Source: Kiritimatiellia bacterium
GTDB taxonomy: Bacteria; Verrucomicrobiota; Kiritimatiellia; RFP12; UBA1067
Direction: 5' to 3'
DNA: 54,505 nucleotides
Assembly: GCA_024405265.1 (NCBI GenBank)
Contig: JAKSOZ010000009.1
Coordinates: 1 to 54,505, forward strand
Of the stretch, positions 49,391 to 54,505 are shown one piece after another; within the stretch, counting starts at the first letter, position 1; every line of letters starts with the position of its first letter. The translations under genes and the position numbers were made by a program. The notes under the pieces are model-generated. The model worked only from the letters and a program-made list of their open reading frames with translations. It searched no databases and was not told where the DNA came from.

Positions 49391-50131
49391 ATGAATAACG
49401 AAAAATTCGATTTTGGTGCGCTCGTTGATGCGCAGTTCAAGAACATGCCTCGTAAGAAAAAAGTCGAGGCTCCTGTGGTTTCTTCGAATGACAACGTGAC
49501 GATCAAGGCCGCTTGGGATAATGGAGAGGCCGTTTCCGGTCTTGTCGAGAAGGAGATCAAAGGCGGCTTTGAAGTCACTGTCGCCGGTCAGCGTTGCTTC
49601 TGCCCGTTCAGTCAAATCGATAAGTTCAAGAAGGAATCGGCCGAATATATTGGAAGAAAGTTCGACTTCCTCGTGAGCGAATATTCGACGGATGATCGTG
49701 GGCTTAACGTTATCGTTTCGCGTCGTGCGCTTATGGAAGTCGAAGAAGCGGCGCTTAAGGAAGCGCTTTTACAAGAGCTTAACGAAGGCGAAACTTTGAA
49801 CGGAACGGTGACGCGCGTCATGGACTTCGGCGCGTTCGTCGATTTGGGTGGAATCGAAGGTCTTATTCCCGCCCGTGAAGTCGCTTGGGAACGAGTGAAC
49901 GATATCTCGAAAGTTCTCAAGTCGGGAGACGGTGTTACCGTCAAGATCTTGAAGATTGACCGCGAAGAAGGTAAGCTTACGCTCTCGCGCAAGGAATGTC
50001 TCTCGCGCGTCTTCAAGAAGGATCCCGCTGAAGAAGCCGCCGAGAAGTCCGCCGCGGAAGTTGCCGCGTGGATGGAAAACTCGAAGAAAAAGAACGCGTC
50101 CTTCGGCACCGGCTTCTTCGACTCCCTCTAA
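49391..50131 (+). CDS. S1-domain RNA-binding protein (ribosomal S1-like)
   Basis: 246 residues. Two S1/OB domains: the first around residues 35-110 (SGLVEKEIKGGFEVTVAGQR with IGRKFDFLV), the second around 128-205 (NGTVTRVMDFGAFVDLGGIE, AREVAWERV, KILKIDREEGKLTLSRK). Flanking parts are charged and probably flexible; the C-terminus is Lys/Glu-rich. It is too short for full ribosomal protein S1 (six repeats) and may assist mRNA binding or translation. Its stop (TAA 50129-50131) is the start of a heptamer array. The putative leaderless start is notable for a translation-related gene. Confidence 0.85.
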   Translation: MNNEKFDFGALVDAQFKNMPRKKKVEAPVVSSNDNVTIKAAWDNGEAVSGLVEKEIKGGFEVTVAGQRCFCPFSQIDKFKKESAEYIGRKFDFLVSEYSTDDRGLNVIVSRRALMEVEEAALKEALLQELNEGETLNGTVTRVMDFGAFVDLGGIEGLIPAREVAWERVNDISKVLKSGDGVTVKILKIDREEGKLTLSRKECLSRVFKKDPAEEAAEKSAAEVAAWMENSKKKNASFGTGFFDSL

Positions 50132-50165
50132 CCACTACCCACTATCCACTAACCACTACCCACTT
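50124..50165 (+). repeat. heptamer array (consensus NCCACTA) between the S1 gene and nadD
   Basis: Six 7-nt units in register: CCCTCTA, ACCACTA, CCCACTA, TCCACTA, ACCACTA, CCCACTT. They begin in the last codons of the S1 gene, contain its stop and end 6 nt before the nadD ATG, so they fill the intergenic space. Confidence 0.8.
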
Positions 50166-50171
50166 CTTCTC

Positions 50172-50804
50172 ATGCGTATCGGTATCTTCGGCGGCTCTTT
50201 CAATCCTATCCATTTAGGCCACGTTCGCGTCGCCAAGAATGCGATTGATTCGCTTGCGCTCGATAAGCTTCTCGTTATCCCGGCGAATGTCTCGCCGTTC
50301 AAGACCGAGTCGAAAGCGGCTGAGTTCTACGATCGCCTCGAAATGGCGAAGGCGATCTTCGCGCCTCTCGAAAAAGCGGAGGTCGATGATCGCGAGCTTA
50401 AGCGCGGCGGAATTTCTTATACGATCGATACGGTGAAGGAAATCGCGGCGGAAAATCCCGGTGCCGAGCTTTATCTTATTATCGGAGAGGATTCCGAGGA
50501 GGGACTACCGCGTTGGAAGGACTACGAGGAGCTTATGAAGCTCGTGAAGGTGAATGTCCATCCTCGCACCCCCGAGTCTTCGACAGCGATCAGGAAGCTA
50601 TTCGAGGACGCGAAGGTAGGTATGTCGACGGACTCGAAGATCGTCGCGGCGGTTAAGGCGGGCCTTATTCGAAAGAATGGATATTGTCCGTGCCGGCTCC
50701 CTAAGAATCCCGAGTTTTTCTGCCCTTGCGATGAGTTCAAATCTCAGATGGCCGCTCCCTCTTATCATGGTCTTTGTCATTGTCGTTATTATTTGAAGCC
50801 CTAA
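50172..50804 (+). CDS. nadD: NadD-like nicotinate-nucleotide adenylyltransferase fused to a ferredoxin-thioredoxin-reductase-like tail
   Basis: 210 residues. The N-terminal ~135 are NadD-like: MRIGIFGGSFNPIHLGH (HxGH nucleotidyltransferase motif), VIPANVSPFK, ISYTIDTVKEI, LIIGEDS and LPRWKDYEELMKLVKVNVHPR. Then the protein departs from NadD. STAIRKL may be a displaced SSTxIR motif, but the usual C-terminal region is missing. Instead a ~65-residue segment, GMSTDSKIVAAVKAGLIRKNG, leads to C172-P-C174-R, C184-P-C186 and C202-H-C204, the CPC/CPC/CHC pattern of the ferredoxin-thioredoxin reductase catalytic subunit (4Fe-4S plus redox disulfide). Start chosen at the ATG where NadD similarity begins. 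No ferredoxin or thioredoxin gene lies nearby. The fusion reading frame is continuous; its meaning is inference. Confidence 0.8.
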   Translation: MRIGIFGGSFNPIHLGHVRVAKNAIDSLALDKLLVIPANVSPFKTESKAAEFYDRLEMAKAIFAPLEKAEVDDRELKRGGISYTIDTVKEIAAENPGAELYLIIGEDSEEGLPRWKDYEELMKLVKVNVHPRTPESSTAIRKLFEDAKVGMSTDSKIVAAVKAGLIRKNGYCPCRLPKNPEFFCPCDEFKSQMAAPSYHGLCHCRYYLKP

Positions 50805-50805
50805 T

Positions 50806-52095
50806 ATGTACGAAGGAAGCGTTTTCGGTAAACTCGATCAGAAGCTCCAGCACGCGATTAAAGACGCGGGCTATCATGCGCCGACCCCGATTCAGGAAAA
50901 GTCGATCGATCATCTCTTGGAAGGGCGCGATTTGATCGGTTGCGCGCAAACCGGTACCGGTAAAACCGCTGCGTTCATGCTTCCGATTTTGAATCACCTT
51001 CTTAAGGTTCGTAAAGCTCGTCACACGGGGCATCCTCGTGCGCTCGTTCTTTCTCCGACTCGTGAACTCGCGGCGCAGACGGCGGAGAATATCAAGAAGT
51101 TTTCGAAGTATATCGAACTTCCGTTCGCCTGCGTGATTGGAGGAGTCAACCAATTCCATCAGGTTAAGGACATAAAGCGCGGCGCTGAGACTTTGGTCGC
51201 CTGCCCGGGGCGCCTTATCGACCTCATGACTCAGGGAATCATTTACCTCGATCAGGTCGAATGTTTCGTTCTTGATGAAGCGGATCGCATGCTCGATATG
51301 GGATTCTTCCCCGATGTTCGTCGCATCATCTCGAAGCTTCCGAAAGCGCGTCAGTCGCTCTTTTTCTCGGCGACTCTCTCGCCCCAGATCTTGAAGCTTG
51401 CCGGGGAACTCGTTACCGATCCCGTCCAAGTTATGATTTCCCCCGAGACTCCGACCGTCGAAAAAATAAATCAGAAGGTGATGTTCGTCGACAAGGGGCA
51501 GAAGGATGCGCTTCTAATACATCTTTTACAGCAGCACCCGGAGTGGAAGAAGGTCATCGTTTTCGCGAAGATGCGCCACGGCGCGGATCGCGTTAACAAG
51601 AAGCTCATGAAAGAGGGGATCAAGTCCGCGGCGATTCACTCCGACAAGACTCAGGCCCAGCGTACTCGCGCACTTGAGGCGTTCAAGAAGGGTGAGAATC
51701 GAGTTCTCGTCGCGACCGATATCGCTTCTCGCGGCATCGATGTCCCTGAAGTGAGCTGTGTCGTCAATATGGAGCTTCCGCTCGAAACCGAATCTTACGT
51801 TCATCGTATCGGCCGTACCGCGCGTGCAGGCGAGTCGGGCGTCGCGATCAGCTTTGTCGCCGGAGACGAAAAGGCCCAGCTTAAGGCGGTAGAGCGCTTC
51901 ATTAAGAAGACGATTCCCATTGACCGCGATCATCCGCTTCACTCCGAGGAAGCCGACCGCAAGAACGGGAAGGAAGGTAAGGGTCTTCCTCAGGCGCCTT
52001 GGATTCATCCCGCGAACAAGAATCGCAACAATCGCAAGCGTCAGGGCCACAAGGGCTTCCAAGGACGCCGTCAACCCGATTTCGGACAGAAATAA
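50806..52095 (+). CDS. DEAD-box RNA helicase (RhlE-like)
   Basis: 429 residues. All helicase motifs are present: Q motif (PTPIQEKSI), I (AQTGTGKT), Ia (PTRELAAQ), Ib (PGRLIDL), II (DEAD), III (SAT), V (VATDIASRGID) and VI (HRIGRTARAG). A short basic tail (KNRNNRKRQGHKGFQGRRQ) probably binds RNA. Role: ATP-dependent unwinding of RNA in ribosome assembly or decay. It begins 1 nt after the nadD fusion and forms an RNA-related pair with the S1 gene upstream. Confidence 0.94.
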   Translation: MYEGSVFGKLDQKLQHAIKDAGYHAPTPIQEKSIDHLLEGRDLIGCAQTGTGKTAAFMLPILNHLLKVRKARHTGHPRALVLSPTRELAAQTAENIKKFSKYIELPFACVIGGVNQFHQVKDIKRGAETLVACPGRLIDLMTQGIIYLDQVECFVLDEADRMLDMGFFPDVRRIISKLPKARQSLFFSATLSPQILKLAGELVTDPVQVMISPETPTVEKINQKVMFVDKGQKDALLIHLLQQHPEWKKVIVFAKMRHGADRVNKKLMKEGIKSAAIHSDKTQAQRTRALEAFKKGENRVLVATDIASRGIDVPEVSCVVNMELPLETESYVHRIGRTARAGESGVAISFVAGDEKAQLKAVERFIKKTIPIDRDHPLHSEEADRKNGKEGKGLPQAPWIHPANKNRNNRKRQGHKGFQGRRQPDFGQK

Positions 52096-52128
52096 TTCAT
52101 TCATTAAAATCCAAAGAGGTAACGAAAA

Positions 52129-53334
52129 ATGGCATGCAAGAAGAAATGCGCCGCGAAGGCGCCCTCTGAACTCGGTTACTGGCAGAAGTGGCATGAAGCG
52201 TATAAGGACGAGCTCCTTAAGAATATCATGCCGTTCTGGATGAAGCACGGCTTCGACAAGAAGCACGGCGGCGTCTATACTTGCGTCGATCGCGACGGCA
52301 AGCTTATGGATACGACGAAGTCCGTCTGGTTCCAGGGCCGTTTCGGTTGGATGACCGCTTACGCGTATAACCACGTCAAGAAGGACAAAAAGTGGCTCGA
52401 GGCCTCGAAGAGCTGCTGCGAATTCCTCGATAAGCACTGCTTCGACAAGGATGGCCGCGCGTTCTTCGAAGTGACGGAAGACGGCGTCGGGCTTCGTAAG
52501 CGCCGCTATGTCTTCTCGGAATGTTTCGCCGCTATTGCCTATGCCGAATATTCGCTCGCTTCGGGCGATAAGGCTTGGGGAGATAAGGCGATCGAGCTTT
52601 TCAAGCGTATCCGTAAGTTCGTTAAGAACTCGAAGAAGTACATGCCGGCGAAGTACACGGACGCTCTTCAGGCCCAGGGTCATAGCTTAACTATGATTCT
52701 TATCAACGTCGCGAACGTCCTCAAGCAGATTTCGGACGACAAGGTCCTCGATCAGCAGATCACCGAATCGATCGAACTTCTCGTCAAGTACTTCATTCAC
52801 CCCGAGTTCAAGGCGCTCCTCGAGATGGTCGGTCCGAACGGCGAATTCATCGATACTCTCGCCGGCCGCGTCATCAATCCCGGTCACTGCATCGAAACCT
52901 CGTGGTTCCTCCTCGATGTCGCGCTTGAACGTAAGGACGAAGCCTTAAAGGAAATCGCCCTCAAGATTCTCGACTGGTCGTGGGATTGGGGCTGGGATGA
53001 ACAGTATGGCGGCATCATTTCCTTCAAGGACTGCCGCAACCTCCCGCCGCAGTGCTACGAACAGGACATGAAGTTCTGGTGGCCTCAGTGCGAAACGATC
53101 ATCGCCTGTGCCTACGCGTACAAGATTACCGGCGACAAGAAGTGGCAAGAGCGTCACAAGCTCGTCAACGATTGGGCTTTCGAACACCTCAAGGATAAGG
53201 AATATCCCGAATGGTACGGCTACTTACATCGTGACGGCACGGTCGCTCAGCCCGCGAAGGGCAATATCTTCAAGGGCCCGTTCCACATCCCGCGTATGCT
53301 CGTCAAGATGATGGATTTGACGAAGGATATGTAA
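52129..53334 (+). CDS. N-acylglucosamine 2-epimerase (AGE) family enzyme
   Basis: 401 residues, the normal size for this (alpha/alpha)6-barrel family. Segments: WFQGRFGWMTAYAYNHV, PAKYTDALQAQGHSLTM, LLEMVGPNGEFID, the catalytic-histidine region NPGHCIETSWFLLDVALE, KFWWPQCETIIACAYAY, and the C-terminal GYLHRDGT (second catalytic His). AGE-type enzymes epimerise N-acylglucosamine to N-acylmannosamine or isomerise free sugars such as mannose or cellobiose. The family supports sugar processing, as do the GH20 and YhcH genes elsewhere here, but they are not linked. AGAGG precedes the ATG. It converges with the next gene, with a 3-nt gap. Confidence 0.9.
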   Translation: MACKKKCAAKAPSELGYWQKWHEAYKDELLKNIMPFWMKHGFDKKHGGVYTCVDRDGKLMDTTKSVWFQGRFGWMTAYAYNHVKKDKKWLEASKSCCEFLDKHCFDKDGRAFFEVTEDGVGLRKRRYVFSECFAAIAYAEYSLASGDKAWGDKAIELFKRIRKFVKNSKKYMPAKYTDALQAQGHSLTMILINVANVLKQISDDKVLDQQITESIELLVKYFIHPEFKALLEMVGPNGEFIDTLAGRVINPGHCIETSWFLLDVALERKDEALKEIALKILDWSWDWGWDEQYGGIISFKDCRNLPPQCYEQDMKFWWPQCETIIACAYAYKITGDKKWQERHKLVNDWAFEHLKDKEYPEWYGYLHRDGTVAQPAKGNIFKGPFHIPRMLVKMMDLTKDM

Positions 53335-53337
53335 GCG

Positions 53338-53817
53338 TTAGACGAGAGTCTCTAAATTGAGAACTCCGTTATGGTGCCAGGCGTCGAGAGTGACCTTGGC
53401 ACCATCTTTCATTTTAAGGACGGCGATCTTTTTCGACTTCCATTGAGCGCGGTCGACTTCGGCGATATCGTCCTTCGTGTACTTCTTCCCATTGATGACC
53501 ATATTGAGCGCGTCATCATATTCGAACGAGAAGCGGTAGGACTTGAGAAGATTGGTGCCGACGATGGCGCCCGCGAGTAAGGAAAGAAGGGCGAAGCCGT
53601 ATTGAGTCTTCGTCTTCTGGTCCTTGAATTGAGCGAGGGCTTCAGTGGTCATGTCTTCCGGCGGCGCGGACTTTTCGATACTAGTATACAATTCCGCCGC
53701 GCTCATCCTCGGATAGGTGACGATCCCGTCGTAAGCGAACCACGCTCCGAGGCCAAGCATGAGAATGGTGACGAAAAGATGACGTTTCAAATATTCTTGA
53801 TTTATTGTAAGCTTCAT
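53338..53817 (-). CDS. small two-helix membrane protein of unknown function
   Basis: 159 residues on the minus strand, start chosen at the ATG at 53817 because a promoter lies 7 nt upstream; a longer frame starts at 53979 but runs through repeats. Two membrane segments: LFVTILMLGLGAWFAY near the N-terminus and YGFALLSLLAGAIVGTNLL in the middle. Between them lies a Pro/Glu-containing stretch, and after them a soluble ~60-residue beta-rich part with a YTKDDIAEVDRAQWKSKK segment that could be a small PH-like domain. I do not recognise the family. It is the only minus-strand protein gene in the window. Confidence 0.7.
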   Translation of the reverse strand: MKLTINQEYLKRHLFVTILMLGLGAWFAYDGIVTYPRMSAAELYTSIEKSAPPEDMTTEALAQFKDQKTKTQYGFALLSLLAGAIVGTNLLKSYRFSFEYDDALNMVINGKKYTKDDIAEVDRAQWKSKKIAVLKMKDGAKVTLDAWHHNGVLNLETLV

Positions 53818-53824
53818 GCCGGAT

Positions 53825-53833
53825 AGTATATCA
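53825..53833 (-). promoter_or_regulatory. extended -10 promoter, leaderless minus-strand transcript
   Basis: On the minus strand, TGATATACT (53833-53825) ends 7 nt before the ATG at 53817. Transcription would therefore start at or within one base of the codon. A good -35 is not obvious. Confidence 0.5.
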
Positions 53834-53917
53834 TATTTCCCATATCTTGTGAAATTTGGCCGCAACTCGTGGCGGCTACCGCCGCCAGGCGGACATCGGC
53901 TGGAGGGGGATGAGATA

Positions 53918-53996
53918 GTGATAAGCGATAAATGATAAGTGAAGGTGGGGAACGATCTGAAAAGTGACCATTCCACCACTTAACACTTATACTTTA
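53918..53996. repeat. pair of inverted heptamer arrays
   Basis: Left arm: GTGATAA, GCGATAA, ATGATAA, GTGAAGG (53918-53945). Right arm: CCACTTA, ACACTTA, TACTTTA (53976-53996), which in reverse complement resembles the left arm. The arms could pair as an imperfect hairpin of about 28 bp. Upstream, a small hairpin (GGCGG at 53871-53875, CCGCC at 53879-53883) is also present. No gene is seen here. Confidence 0.65.
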
Positions 53997-54038
53997 TCGC
54001 TCGCGATTGCTCGCAATCGAGTTACATATCGGGGTATG

Positions 54039-54126
54039 ATCGAATCAATACCGTGGCCGGCTCGAATCAATATCGGGACCGCTTCAAATCATTACCGTCC
54101 CCCGATCGAATCATTACCGTCCCCCA
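54039..54126. repeat. 22-bp tandem repeats, four copies (TCGAATCATTACCGTCCCC family)
   Basis: The core CGAATCA-type box starts at 54041, 54063, 54085 and 54107: exactly 22 bp apart each time. Copy 3 has CAAATCA. An inverted copy of the same motif follows (CGGTATTGAATTGAAGCGG, 54136-54154). The 22-bp period puts all boxes on one face of the helix (two turns). Confidence 0.85.
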
Positions 54127-54127
54127 A

Positions 54128-54291
54128 GCGGCTCTCGGTATTGAATTGAAGCGGCTTCAGTATTCAAAGAAAGCGGCTACTCGCTCCAAAGTAAGCGGCT
54201 ACTTGCTCTAAAGTAAGCGGCTACTTTGGTTGTTTATAGCGGCTACTTTTATCAAAGTAAGCGGCTACTCGATACGAAGTTGCCGCTTACA
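54128..54291. repeat. 22-bp repeats with GCGGCTACT boxes
   Basis: GCGGCTACT starts at 54173, 54195, 54217, 54239 and 54261, each 22 bp apart. Weaker GCGGCT boxes at 54128 and 54151 extend the register. The last copy is inverted (AGTTGCCGCTTAC at 54279-54291). The unit is roughly AAAGTAAGCGGCTACT with a variable remainder. Multiple phased binding sites are typical of the end of an IS21-type element or of an iteron-like origin; neither is proven here. Confidence 0.8.
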
Positions 54292-54340
54292 ATTTGCCGC
54301 GTAGGGTAGATCATGCCTACTCATTGCCTTTACCTTGTGT

Positions 54341-54499
54341 CGGCGAATTTGGCCGCAACCGTGCTCTCTAGCGAAAACGGCTCGATACTTAAGAGCCTCT
54401 AGGCGCTCGGTAATCTTTAGATTGACCTCGGCCTGAGTCTCGACGTCTCGATCTCGTTTTCGCTTAGTTCCGCTCGGCTGACGGCGGCCAAATTCGCCG
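54341..54499. repeat. 16-bp inverted repeat, far apart
   Basis: CGGCGAATTTGGCCGC (54341-54356) and its perfect reverse complement (54484-54499) are separated by 127 bp. A related AATTTGGCCGCAAC-type sequence recurs near 53852. From 54292 to 54505 I see no convincing gene; the only frame is a weak minus-strand ORF discussed under rejected items. Confidence 0.75.
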
Positions 54500-54505
54500 C
54501 GCATG

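Noticed and set aside
49956-50171. N-terminal extension of the nadD fusion
   Set aside because: The extra 72 residues are read through the S1 gene and the heptamer array in another frame; NadD similarity starts at 50172.
53818-53979. N-terminal extension of the minus-strand membrane protein
   Set aside because: It runs through a promoter and repeats and has no signal-peptide character; the start at 53817 is supported by the promoter.
54039-54291. CRISPR array
   Set aside because: The repeat unit is nearly the whole 22-bp period, so there are no spacers of constant length, and no cas gene is present.
54265-54504. 79-residue minus-strand frame at the right edge
   Set aside because: It runs into the phased repeats and across the inverted repeat, is Arg/Lys-rich and matches nothing I know. 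It could be a fragment of a gene extending past the window, but cannot be supported here.

Overview
The window reads as ordinary chromosome from an anaerobic member of the PVC group, most likely Verrucomicrobiota/Kiritimatiellota and possibly host-associated. This is an inference from gene content, not a database match. The clues are a PEP-CTERM sorting tail, a very large glycine-rich exoprotein with the 'ALGLDP' type of C-terminal segment, a run of FTL(I/V/L)E prepilin genes, Hanks-type kinases (one with a BspA-like leucine-rich ectodomain), an oxygen-sensitive class III ribonucleotide reductase and a two-subunit Fe-S fumarase.

Layout. 1-5301: the 3' part of a giant exported protein gene and a coupled PEP-CTERM gene. 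5319-5457: a minus-strand CAU-anticodon tRNA and a symmetric divergent promoter shared with rpoBC. 5586-15446: rpoB, rpoC, a YhcH-family gene and queA. 15447-18293: nrdDG behind a promoter with a NrdR-box-like palindrome. 18329-29096: a tightly packed unit of GH20 hexosaminidase, amidohydrolase, rnhB, folP, a DEDD exonuclease, chrA and tex, then a duplicated DUF3857/transglutaminase protein. 29154-38304: gspF plus seven prepilin-like genes and a GspK-like gene. 38340-42277: nadE, ispG, an SDR gene and both fumarase subunits. 42285-43673: an NhaC-type antiporter. 43752-49375: trmL, kinase, PP2C phosphatase, kinase. 49391-53334: an S1-domain protein, a NadD with an unexpected ferredoxin-thioredoxin-reductase-like tail, a DEAD-box helicase and an AGE-family epimerase. 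53338-53817: a minus-strand membrane protein. 53818-54505: about 690 bases without a convincing gene, holding heptamer repeats, a 22-bp phased repeat array and a 16-bp inverted repeat.

The genes are packed into operons with GTGA/ATGA or 1-nt overlaps. Where promoters can be read, five carry an extended -10 of the form TGRTATAAT (R = purine), and some place the start codon only 6-9 nt past the -10, which suggests leaderless mRNAs.

The most unusual signals are: the NadD fusion carrying CPC/CPC/CHC; the perfectly symmetric divergent promoter linking rpoBC to a tRNA; the phased 22-bp array at the right end; and short arrays with a 7-nt period at several unrelated places, including in-frame inside queA and folP.
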